Origin: Cupriavidus nantongensis
Lineage (GTDB): Bacteria > Pseudomonadota > Gammaproteobacteria > Burkholderiales > Burkholderiaceae
DNA length: 64,000 bases
Assembly: GCF_001598055.1 (NCBI RefSeq)
Contig: NZ_CP014845.1
Coordinates: forward strand, 1,426,001-1,490,000
Direction of reading: 5' to 3'
In this document: in pieces, positions 8,822 through 16,425 of the stretch
Layout of the letters: the number at the start of each line of letters is the position of its first letter
Numbering within the stretch: position 1 is the stretch's first letter
The notes under the pieces: generated by a model
Told to the model about the DNA's origin: nothing
Seen by the model: only the letters and a program-made list of their open reading frames with translations
The model's database searches: none
Translations under genes and position numbers: made by a program

Positions 8822-10136
8822 CGGTGGACGTCAGCGCGACAACTGGCTGAAGCGTTGATTTGAGGAACCCATCCAACTCCACTTTCATGCGCGGCGCAGA
8901 TACCTTCACGGAAAGTTTGTTCACTATGCGGAGGCTGGATGATTTCGTGCCGAAGTCCCACCCGCTGCGCTCGATCCGCGCCATGGCCAACCAGGCGCTG
9001 GTAAAGATGGACCGGTTGTTCGCACAGATGTACGAGGACGATATCAAGGGTGGCCAGCCCAGCATCGCGCCGGAGAAGTTGCTGCGGGCCATGCTGCTGC
9101 AGGTGCTCTACAGCGTTCGCTCCGAACGCCAACTCATGGAGCAGACGCAGTACAACCTGCTGTTTCGCTGGTTCATCGGGCTGTCGATGGACGACACCGT
9201 TTGGGTGCCCACGGTCTTCACCAAGAACCGCGAGCGGCTGATCAAGCATGATGCGGTGATCCAGTTTTTCAACGAGGTGCTGGCCATCGCGCAGAAGAAG
9301 AACTGGCTGTCGGGCGAGCACTTCAGCGTGGACGGCACGCTGATTCAGGCGTGGGCAGGCCACAAGAGCTTCGTGCGCAAGGACGGCGGCGACGACAAGG
9401 ACGACAACGACGGCGCCAACTTCAAAGGTCGCACGCGCAGCAACGAGACGCACGAGTCCAAGACCGATCCCGATGCCAAGCTGTACCGCAAGGGCAAAAC
9501 TGCGAGTGAACTTCGCTATATGGGTCATACCCTGAGCGACAACCGTCACGGCCTGGTGGTGAGCGCCATGGTGACCAATGCGGACGGACATGCTGAGCGC
9601 GAGGCCGCGAAGGTGATGCTCAACGATGCCCGACAGGTGACGGACGACCCGAACACCGAAATCACGGTGGGTGCAGACAAGGGCTACGACGCGCAAGAGT
9701 TCATTCAAGCCTGCCTGGAACTGAAGGTGACGCCCCACGTGGCACAGAACACCTCGGGGCGCCGCTCGGCCGTTCCTGATGCCATTGCTTGCAGCGCCGG
9801 GTATGCCGTTTCGCAGCAAAAGCGCAAGCTGATCGAACAAGGCTTCGGATGGGTCAAGACTGTCGGGCGCATGCGCCAGGTGATGGTGCGTGGACTGAAG
9901 CGAGTCGACCAGATGTTCGTGCTGAGCATGGCCGCCTACAACCTCGTGCGCATGCGCTCACTGGGACAAATCCGTCCGCAGTTGCAGTAATCGCGGTAAT
10001 GAGGCCGGAATCGGGCGCCAAACCGCCGAAAAAATCGATGTAGGGACGTCCCGCTTCCAGATTGTGAAAAATCGCAAGCCTACTGCCTTGCAGGGGGAAG
10101 CCTCGCCTCTTGTACGGGGAGTACTTCAGCAACCTG
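8803..10136 (+). mobile_element. IS5-family insertion sequence, 1,334 bp, complete
   Basis: The element is bounded by inverted repeats (CAGGCCGCTGAAATAC on the left; the complement of the right end reads CAGGTTGCTGAAGTAC) and flanked by a direct CTAG at 8799-8802 and 10137-10140. It carries one intact transposase gene. It sits inside a minus-strand NTPase gene, and deleting the element plus one CTAG restores that frame exactly, which independently confirms both boundaries. The intact ends and transposase suggest a fairly recent insertion that could still be mobile. Confidence 0.88.
8887..9990 (+). CDS. IS5-family transposase (DDE)
   Basis: The 367-residue product starts MRGADTFTESLFTMRRLDDF, typical for this IS5 branch. 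The DUF772-like N-terminal domain contains KLLRAMLLQVLYSVRSERQL and NLLFRWFIGL. The catalytic core shows DGTLIQAWAGHKS (first Asp), GADKGYDAQEF (second Asp) and EQGFGWVKTVGRMRQ (Glu region with the Y-R-E-K type signature). A TTG nine codons upstream keeps the frame open, but the family usually begins at MRG. The gene lies antisense to the NTPase gene it interrupts. Confidence 0.92.
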   Translation: MRGADTFTESLFTMRRLDDFVPKSHPLRSIRAMANQALVKMDRLFAQMYEDDIKGGQPSIAPEKLLRAMLLQVLYSVRSERQLMEQTQYNLLFRWFIGLSMDDTVWVPTVFTKNRERLIKHDAVIQFFNEVLAIAQKKNWLSGEHFSVDGTLIQAWAGHKSFVRKDGGDDKDDNDGANFKGRTRSNETHESKTDPDAKLYRKGKTASELRYMGHTLSDNRHGLVVSAMVTNADGHAEREAAKVMLNDARQVTDDPNTEITVGADKGYDAQEFIQACLELKVTPHVAQNTSGRRSAVPDAIACSAGYAVSQQKRKLIEQGFGWVKTVGRMRQVMVRGLKRVDQMFVLSMAAYNLVRMRSLGQIRPQLQ

Positions 10137-10140
10137 CTAG
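10118..10140. repeat. Right end of IS5-type element: inverted repeat and CTAG duplication
   Basis: GTACTTCAGCAACCTG at 10121-10136 is the right inverted repeat, read outward. It is followed by the second CTAG copy at 10137-10140. Confidence 0.8.
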
Positions 10141-11067
10141 GTCCGACTTCTCAATGGCTATGGCCTCAAATGGAGTCCGGCATGTCACGACCACCCCGAT
10201 GTTGGGGTGGTCGGCGACGAGTGAGATCAGGGTACTGATCGCCTGTCGCCACTCGCGCCGACGTCCCTCATTGACGCCGTCGACGACGAAAACAGTGCGG
10301 CCCCTTGCCCCTTGTCCGGCACCCGAAAGCTCGGCGAACTTGTCCTCGACCGAAGTCGCCTCGCCGAGGCGCGCGCAAATATCCGCAAGCACGTCGCCTT
10401 CGAAGTTCTTCGCCAGCACCAAGACTGTGGGAGCTTCACGGGCAAGGCGCTCACTGGTGACATCGCACAGCAGGTGGGTCTTGCCCGTGCCCCATTCACC
10501 ACCGATGAGCAGGAGCGGATCAGAGAGCAGCTTGAACGACGGGCTGCCCGCGTATTCCGCCTCATCCCGAACAATGCGCAGGCAGCGGCCAATCGCATCC
10601 AAGTTCGCGCGCACGCTGTTGTGCGCGGAAGAGTAGCTCCCGTCGTCCGGGGCAAGCTTGGCTTCCTCGGCCCGCCAATGGGCGATATCCTGCATCAAGC
10701 GGGCGTCGATCTCAGACAGCTGGTCGGCCCATTCATAGCCCGCAGTGGCATCGCGCGAACGCAGGCGATCCATCATCGCCGGAAGCGATGCGCCAGCGGC
10801 GTCAACCAAATGCTCGATCTCCGCGGGTCTTTGGCTATGATGCTTGGCGCGCTTCCAGGCTTCGGCGAACTCGTCGAGGACCGACCGGAAGCGCGTTTGC
10901 GCAGCATCGCCACATGCAACGTTGTCGATGGCGGTAGACAACGCGGCAATCCGAAGATTAGGCGCGCTCGGATCGATGCCGGGCGTATACCTTTGGCCCG
11001 CTTGACGTATTTGATCCCTGCAAAGATTGACCAGTACCGCTGAAAGTGATGGCGGATCAGAGGGCAT
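10138..11067 (-). pseudogene. N-terminal fragment of the STAND-type NTPase (P-loop half)
   Basis: The first 310 codons of the interrupted gene. Translation would now run three codons into the IS and stop at 10126. The N-terminal 150 residues are helical and include GQRYTPGIDPS. The P-loop is GGEWGTGKTHLL (about 189-200), the Walker B-like segment is TVFVVDGVNEG (about 258-268), and VVVTCRTP follows as a sensor-type Arg strand. These together indicate a STAND/NACHT-like ATPase. The start at 11067 is fixed by a TGA two codons upstream, and no strong ribosome site is visible. Joined to the fragment ending at 5842, the intact protein would be 1,295 residues. No nuclease, protease or TIR effector is visible at this end. 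Confidence 0.75.
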
Positions 11068-11587
11068 AGTTCACTGTGTAGTAGCTAGAAGGTATCGCAA
11101 TCCAGGAGGAGGCCTGGTCGAACGCCCCTCTACTTCGCCGCTAGCTTGTCTGGGATACGGGACTTGCCAGTGGGGCGGAAGGGCGACGCGTGGACGCCGG
11201 GTCTTCGAATCATTTGTCTCGAGGCTAGTTTCGCGGGCATAGCGGGCGCTCAGGGTGCTGGCTCGTAGGACTGCTTGCAGCCTGAAACGGTCAAGCTGCC
11301 CGGCCAGGCTCGAAGGGCTGTCCGGTATAGGCAGAAGATTGAAGTTCACCAACGGCTGCTTTGCCACTGCTATTGCGTGACGGCCAGGATGGGGAAATGT
11401 ATGGTGGGGCCGTCTGGATGATCCCACTTGGAGAATCACCTGTCGGGTGGCGCTTGTGCGTAGCAACGGTGTTCGATGCCATTCGCGGGCCGGAACCTCT
11501 CGTGGGTGTGATGTCTGTAAAGAACACCACATCATTAAGCGATGTTGTCCATGGTGGGCGACTTGGCCGTGCGTGACGTTCAAGGTT
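11068..11587. other. 520-base gap between HNH gene and STAND gene, no supported gene
   Basis: Several short frames exist on both strands, but none has a ribosome site plus recognisable content. One minus-strand frame contains FFTDITPTRGSG, faintly like a phytanoyl-dioxygenase strand, too little to call. The stretch probably carries the promoter of the STAND gene. No retron-type reverse transcriptase fits in this space. Confidence 0.4.
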
Positions 11588-12322
11588 TTAATTTTCAGTG
11601 CTTGCTTTGGCAGCCTCTCGACGACGCCGGAGCACCTTTATGATTGCGTCCTTCACATCATTTGCTCGATGCTGGTCTAGCACAGAGATCGCGCCGACAA
11701 GCATGGACAGCGCGCCTCCCCGCGCCTCTAGCCGCTCCGCGAGCGCACGCCGCTCGATCTGTCCAACATCGTTCAGCTTGAGACTACGAATTGTCCGTCT
11801 TCCCTCCGGAGACTGGCCTTCGAAAACCCAACCGCGCACGAGCAAAATGTGCTGTGAATAATTGTGAAAGTGCGGATTGACCCAGCTGAAATTGGCCGGA
11901 GCCACCGGGAACGCATCGCCGGACGTGAGAGCAATGCTGAGCACAGGACATCGAGCCGGCGCGGGCCCCACGAAGGTTCTGGTCATGAACCTGTATCTGC
12001 GGTTCCAAGACAAGAAATATGCGTTCTTCCGGATATTGCAGGTCCCACAAGAAAGCGCAAGGTTCCTGATCTCGTATGCAAATTGAGGAAATGTCGCCTT
12101 GTCGACAAAATGCTCAAGATGAGTCGCGTAGTCGTCGTACAGGTGACGTCTGCAAAAGCAGCAGCGTCCCAACTGCGCCGTCCTGAGCGCAATCTTCAGC
12201 CCGGCGCGGAATTCGATCGCGACTTTCGCCCTGGATTCCCATGTAAGGCCGACCAACGCCGCAGCTGTGGTCCCGGCAGGATAGCCAAGGGTCGGAACGA
12301 TTCTGTCAAATCCGATGTTCAC
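11588..12322 (-). CDS. HNH-type endonuclease, Septu PtuB-like
   Basis: The 244-residue protein carries an HNH zinc fold. CCFCRRH at 54-60 gives the first metal-binding pair, THLEHFVDK at 67-75 the catalytic His region, the conserved Asn is N87, and LSCGTCNIRKN at 90-100 gives the second Cys pair and the CN motif. The GTG start at 12322 overlaps the TGA of the upstream ATPase frame as GTGA, so the two are translationally coupled. An overlapping ATPase plus HNH pair is the architecture of Septu (PtuA/PtuB), in which PtuB is the nuclease. Retron-associated PtuAB is the alternative, but no reverse transcriptase is visible. The nuclease frame itself is intact. Confidence 0.75.
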   Translation of the reverse strand: MNIGFDRIVPTLGYPAGTTAAALVGLTWESRAKVAIEFRAGLKIALRTAQLGRCCFCRRHLYDDYATHLEHFVDKATFPQFAYEIRNLALSCGTCNIRKNAYFLSWNRRYRFMTRTFVGPAPARCPVLSIALTSGDAFPVAPANFSWVNPHFHNYSQHILLVRGWVFEGQSPEGRRTIRSLKLNDVGQIERRALAERLEARGGALSMLVGAISVLDQHRANDVKDAIIKVLRRRREAAKASTEN

Positions 12323-13686
12323 CGCTGAGGTCCTTCGTCTAGGAGCGCCTCAATGACATCGGCCATTGGATCGCTTGGAGTGAGTGCGTCACGGATCGAC
12401 CTAAGCTTCGGCATCAATCCTTGGAACTCCGCATTCTCGAAGTCGCCTCGCTCGATCAAAGACACGGCTCGCTGGACCGTGTCCACGACGAGCCTGTTCC
12501 TGCTGGAGCCAACGCCGAATTGGGAAAGAAGCAACTCGTCAGACGATGCACCGTAGGACGCGACACTGGTCTGCGGCGCATCGCTACTCATGTCAACAAT
12601 AGAACTGCCCTCCGGAGCGGCCCCCACGATGAGTGGCTAGTGTGTGCATACGATGAGATGCCCCTCCGTCTTCATCGCGCCTGCACACACGTCGAATACC
12701 GTCGCCATCAGCTCCCGCTGCCATTGCGGGTGGAGGTTGTTCTCGGGCTCGTCTATCAGCAGGACAGCCTTGTCCTCGAGCCCGAAGCCAATTGCCAGGA
12801 TGCTGGAGAACATGTGATACTCACCTGAGCTTAATTCCATTGCTGAAAAGCCAGAATCGTCCCTTGCCGATTTAACAGTGACATCCACTAGTCGCACGAG
12901 GTCCGTGAGCAATCCCAGTCGTAGCACGTTGGGCGCGATGCCTTGGCAGTGCGCCCCCGTCTCATTAAGCTCGACCGCAAGGCGCCGCTTCCCGTTGTTC
13001 ACAAAGAATTGCAGCGCCAAAAACTCGTCGTAGCCGAATTCCTGTAGCAGCCACTGCGCCGTGGCGTAGGAAATGTGCGGGCGATCTGCGGCTGTCTTGC
13101 GAGTGCTGTCGGACTCAGGTCGTATGCCTTGCACGATCCCAAGCAAGTCACCCATCGGGCCTCGTGCCTTCTTTGACACACCACGCTGGGCCTCCAAGAT
13201 GTACTTTACGGATGGTCGAATTCCCGCGTGCCGATGTGCAACGCTAAAGAATTCCCATCTGCAACGCTCTGCCCTAGCAGGGTCGAGCGCAAAAGCCAGC
13301 ATGGTCTCCAGCGGTGCCTTCTTGCTAAGCAGGTTGCTGATGACTCTTTGACCAACGTACGTGTAATTTGGGACGTCAAACGGACTGCGAGTTCCTCCCG
13401 GCAGTTCCTTCTGTGGAAACCGGTCAGCCACCGAACCTGATACACAAAGCACCTGATCCCGACCCGGATTCCGTACAGACGACGCCTCTTCTCGAGCGTT
13501 GCGTTCCACCACCGCCAGCCCAGACACGATCCCCTTCAGCAGCGTGCTCTTGTGTGAGCCGTTACGACCTGTAATGAAGGTTGTCGCAAAGTTGGTTGAC
13601 CTAGGTCGATCTGACTCAAGCAACAAGTCAACCGACCTGACCTGATTGTCCCAAGTATGGAATGCCGCAGAGTGAATAACCGCCAT
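12319..13686 (-). pseudogene. Septu PtuA-like AAA15/ABC-type ATPase with an in-frame amber codon
   Basis: Reading 455 codons from 13686 gives a complete AAA15-type ATPase. Walker A-like FITGRNGSHKSTLL is at 37-50, the ABC signature LSSGEYHMF near 283, Walker B VLLIDEPENNLHPQWQ near 304, and HLIVCTH at 343-349. The next codon, 12637-12639, is TAG. The same frame then continues PLIVGAAPEGSS to a proper stop at 12319, which overlaps the HNH start. THxP should be THSP, so one TCG to TAG change accounts for it. The product ends at 349 residues and loses 106. GGGAGG precedes the ATG. The Walker A has His where Gly is usual (GSHKS). The C-terminal part could be re-initiated at the GTG at 12627, but not as a working ATPase. 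Confidence 0.8.
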
Positions 13687-13708
13687 GCTACCCCGCCTCC
13701 CAATTCTA

Positions 13709-13746
13709 AGTATGCCACGCGCACATTAGTATGCCACGTGCACATA
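13709..13746. repeat. Two tandem 19-base repeats upstream of the Septu-like operon
   Basis: AGTATGCCACGCGCACATT (13709-13727) and AGTATGCCACGTGCACATA (13728-13746) differ at two positions. They end 22 bases before the ATPase start codon. On the coding strand each unit ends in CATACT, a plausible -10 element, so the array may be the operator or a doubled promoter of the operon. Confidence 0.6.
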
Positions 13747-14649
13747 AGCGTGAGCGTCTTTGACGCTCAGCCCTTGGCGGTTTCGATCGCCAGGGCAGCA
13801 ACTTTGGAATACCCCATCATCCAAGGCTCTATCAGTCCTGCTTGTACGAGATCACTTCCGTGGCAAGCCGGTGACCGTGTGAGGAGGTGCTGGTCACCCG
13901 GCAGCAAAGTTGAACGGGCTTTCGGACATCGACTTGAGCAAGTCGAAGGACAGACCCCGCATGCGGAACAGACATTCAATTGCAAATGCCAGCTTTCCGC
14001 TCATGGCCGATAGGCGCCCCCCACCAGCCAAGACTCCCTCCGCCCCAACCTTAGAGCAGGCGCCGACGATACATGGCTTCAGCAACGTTCCGGACAACAT
14101 TGCGCTCGCGCTCTAACCTGCATACCTGACCAGTATGTCAAAATTCGTTTCTGAATGATCTGATCCATTGCCGCTCCGGCGTGGGTGTTCGAGAATGGTT
14201 TGTCGCCAATCCAATGGCGATCAGGTTTAGCAGCCTGCATACCACACACGGACAGCGCCGCACGAGCGGCGCTGTCCGTCGCGCCATCGAACGTCCACAC
14301 CTGCGGGCGGGCCTTGGCAGGGGAGCCTCAGGGCTCGCCGGTTGAGTGGTGCCGGTCTGCTGATATGACTCCCCGTGTCAATCGAGATTGGTTGGTTCAG
14401 TTTCACTTTCCCATATTGGTCCCAATTTCCTGAGGGCGACGTAGCAGTAAGTCTCGACGGTGGATCACGCTGATATCCGCGGGTTGGTTACCGCATTACA
14501 GAGGTCCGCCCAATGAGCCGGCCGCTATCTAACGTCGCAAGTCGGATGCAATCCGTTGCCTAGCAGACCCGCGGGTTGCTCGTGTGCCGGGCTACGCCGC
14601 CTTCAGGAAACTGGCCTCACAGTAGTGTCAGATAGGTTGATGGCCTAGG
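13747..14649. other. 900-base stretch without a supported gene
   Basis: Short frames are present on both strands but none is convincing. A minus-strand frame at 13894-14100 reads CSKVGAEGVLAGGG and SGKLAFAIE, faintly like the L-asparaginase II core, and may be a remnant. A strong hairpin lies at 14248-14279. The stretch from about 14560 to 14649 probably includes the right end of the IS110-type element, whose exact border cannot be read because this family lacks terminal inverted repeats. Confidence 0.4.
14248..14279. terminator. Strong 13-bp hairpin, possible terminator
   Basis: ACGGACAGCGCCG and its exact complement flank a six-base loop (CACGAG). There is no T-run on either side, so it may be a terminator-like structure or an element remnant rather than a classical intrinsic terminator. 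Confidence 0.45.
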
Positions 14650-15780
14650 TTACGCTTCCCGCGCTTCGTTCGGTACGGCAAGCGACATCGCGAGCTGGCT
14701 GATATCCCATATGAATCCGCTCAGTTCGCGGGCCACTGCGACCACCGCAATGTTCGGGTTCTTGCCGCGGGCGGCAAGTTTCCGATAGCGCCGGCACAGT
14801 CGAACCTGAGCGTCCCAAGAGCGGTCAACGATGGCCTTTGGGATGCCTTCGTGCCGGCGTTGGATCTGGGGACTCACGCGTGCGGGGTGCCGGTAGCTCC
14901 AGGCGGCTTCTATCAATAGCTTTCTTGCATAGCTATTGCCGTTCTTTGTGATGCTGCCCTGGCGCCGCTTTTCTCCCGATGAGTGTTCAGCGGGCGTCAC
15001 GCCGAGCCAGGCCATCAGTTGGCGCGGATGGGCAAAGCGTGAGAGATCGCCCAGCTCGGCGAGGATGCCTATCGCCGTAGTGAATTGCACGCCGCGCATG
15101 GTCTGCAAGCCCAATACGGCCGGGTAGAAGCGCCAGTTGACCACTGCTTCGCGCAAGGCCTCTTTGAGACGGCTGCACTGTGCGAGCCGATCCTCGATGG
15201 CACGTCGATATTCGTCAAAGGCAAGTTGTTGCCACACGGTGTCGAACACAAAGGCACTGATCCAGCGCCGGTGCGCCGGTCCCCAGTCGGCTCTGCCGGT
15301 GTAGCGAACACCGTGCGAGAGCAGAAAGGCCTTCAGCCTTTGTCGGGCGCGCTTCAGGTCGTCTTTGGCGCTGACCCACGCGCGTGACAAATCCCGGAAC
15401 GCTTCGTCTTCCACGCTGGGCACGTACACCGCCGAGAGATCGCCGGCGCGCAGCGATCGCACGAGCTTGACCGCATCGCGTCGATCGGTCTTGATGCGTT
15501 CACCAGGCTTTTTCGGGATCAACGACGGCGCACACACCATGCAGTCGAATCCCTTTTGTGTGAGCTCGCGGTAAAGACCATAGCCGCAAGGGCCTGCCTC
15601 GTAGACGATTCGGATGTGGCGCGCTTTGGACTGCAGGCGCTTGCACAAGCGGTCGGTATCAGCCTTCGATGTACCGATCTTGCCAAGCTGTTCCACCTCA
15701 GCCATGCCGAGTGCGTACGCGACCGTGATCGAGTCCTTATGGACGTCCAGACCGACATACAAAGTGATATCGTTTTCCAT
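14650..15780 (-). CDS. IS110-family transposase (DEDD recombinase)
   Basis: The 376-residue product starts [17 protein letters not shown]. The RuvC-like DEDD core is visible: D in GLDVHKD, E in [13 protein letters not shown], and D/D in [12 protein letters not shown]. The C-terminal Transposase_20 domain carries [34 protein letters not shown] and [16 protein letters not shown], with the catalytic Ser expected there. An earlier Met 15 codons upstream has no family support. The gene is intact. IS110-group elements act with a structured RNA encoded in the flank upstream of the gene, here above 15780. Confidence 0.92.
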   Translation of the reverse strand: MENDITLYVGLDVHKDSITVAYALGMAEVEQLGKIGTSKADTDRLCKRLQSKARHIRIVYEAGPCGYGLYRELTQKGFDCMVCAPSLIPKKPGERIKTDRRDAVKLVRSLRAGDLSAVYVPSVEDEAFRDLSRAWVSAKDDLKRARQRLKAFLLSHGVRYTGRADWGPAHRRWISAFVFDTVWQQLAFDEYRRAIEDRLAQCSRLKEALREAVVNWRFYPAVLGLQTMRGVQFTTAIGILAELGDLSRFAHPRQLMAWLGVTPAEHSSGEKRRQGSITKNGNSYARKLLIEAAWSYRHPARVSPQIQRRHEGIPKAIVDRSWDAQVRLCRRYRKLAARGKNPNIAVVAVARELSGFIWDISQLAMSLAVPNEAREA

Positions 15781-15989
15781 GCTGGCCTCCGCGCTGGAAA
15801 TCGCCGGGTGTGGCACTGTCCACACCGTGCGGCTCTGGCAGTCATGCTAACCCGCGTTTGATTCCTCGCGGCGGGCCAGCCCTCCTTGCCCTTGCTCCAG
15901 GGGAGTCATACTGACTAACCCTGCCCTGTGCTCGCCCACCCGATTAGCAGCGGACGACGGGCCTCCACCCCTTTAGTTCGGAGGTCATT
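15781..15989 (-). ncRNA. Candidate IS110 left end and bridge RNA region
   Basis: In IS110-group elements the non-coding end upstream of the transposase encodes the bridge RNA that pairs with target and donor DNA. Here that end is the 150-200 bases above 15780, before the next gene's ribosome site at about 15979. A 7-bp hairpin (GGTGTGG, loop CACTGT, CCACACC) lies at 15807-15826. The exact RNA ends and guide loops are not resolved. Location is inferred from the family; only the hairpin is seen. Confidence 0.35.
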
Positions 15990-16316
15990 ATGCAAAGCAA
16001 CACCCCGGCTCCCCAAGAGCCCACCCTTTCCCAAAAAGCTCAACTGGCCGAGAACCTGGCCAAAGTGGACCGCGCCCAGGCCCGCCCCCACGCCAAAGCC
16101 GCTCCGCCCCCGCCCAGCAAAGCCGTCACCCTGGAGGAGCAAATCCTCGAGGCCACTAACGACATCCTGCGCGTCAGCGCCGGCCTTCAGTCCTTCCTGA
16201 CCTTGCTGGACCTGCAGAGCGACACCATCCCCCAAGGCATCGGCCTCCACGCCCTGCTTTTGCCGCTCAAGCAACAGCTTGACGAGAGCGCAGATCGCCT
16301 GCAGGCACTGGTCTGA
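15990..16316 (+). CDS. DUF1484-like small protein
   Basis: The product is 108 residues, preceded by CGGAGGTC six bases before the ATG. The N-terminal half is Pro/Ala-rich with a charged helix. The C-terminal half reads ILRVSAGLQSFLTLLDLQSD and HALLLPLKQQLDESADRL, the pattern I know from DUF1484 proteins of Ralstonia and Cupriavidus. No function is established. It has no signal peptide or membrane segment. It lies between the IS110 element and a bidirectional hairpin, facing dnaE2. Confidence 0.65.
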   Translation: MQSNTPAPQEPTLSQKAQLAENLAKVDRAQARPHAKAAPPPPSKAVTLEEQILEATNDILRVSAGLQSFLTLLDLQSDTIPQGIGLHALLLPLKQQLDESADRLQALV

Positions 16317-16364
16317 CCAGGGAGAGCCAGCTTACCCGCCCGACGGATGAGCAGCGCTGAAAAA

Positions 16365-16399
16365 CAAACGGCGCGAGCCAACTAGTCTCGCGCCGTTTG
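16365..16399. terminator. Bidirectional intrinsic terminator between converging genes
   Basis: A perfect 13-bp stem (CAAACGGCGCGAG / CTCGCGCCGTTTG) surrounds a nine-base loop at 16378-16386. It ends in AAA/TTT on the two flanks. It lies between the plus-strand DUF1484-like gene and the minus-strand dnaE2, and serves both. Confidence 0.75.
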
Positions 16400-16425
16400 C
16401 ATCTCCGTCATTGGCGCCGTGCGTC

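Noticed and set aside
8800..9840. Upstream continuation of the large minus-strand frame across the IS5-type element
   Set aside because: It is antisense to an intact transposase and is bounded by the IS inverted repeats; the true upstream part of the NTPase lies at 10138-11067.
11291..11530. Minus-strand segment FFTDITPTRGSG resembling a phytanoyl-CoA dioxygenase strand
   Set aside because: Only about a dozen residues look alike and no iron-binding motif or flanking match is visible, so a remnant cannot be claimed.
11588..13686. Retron (type I-A like) in place of Septu
   Set aside because: The PtuAB-like pair could belong to a retron, but no reverse transcriptase gene or msr-msd-like structure is visible on either side.
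13709..13746. CRISPR-like array
   Set aside because: Only two adjacent repeats without spacers; no cas genes.
13894..14100. Minus-strand segment SKVGAEGVLAGGG resembling L-asparaginase II
   Set aside because: The match is short, the flanking family blocks are missing and no start signal exists; it may be chance.
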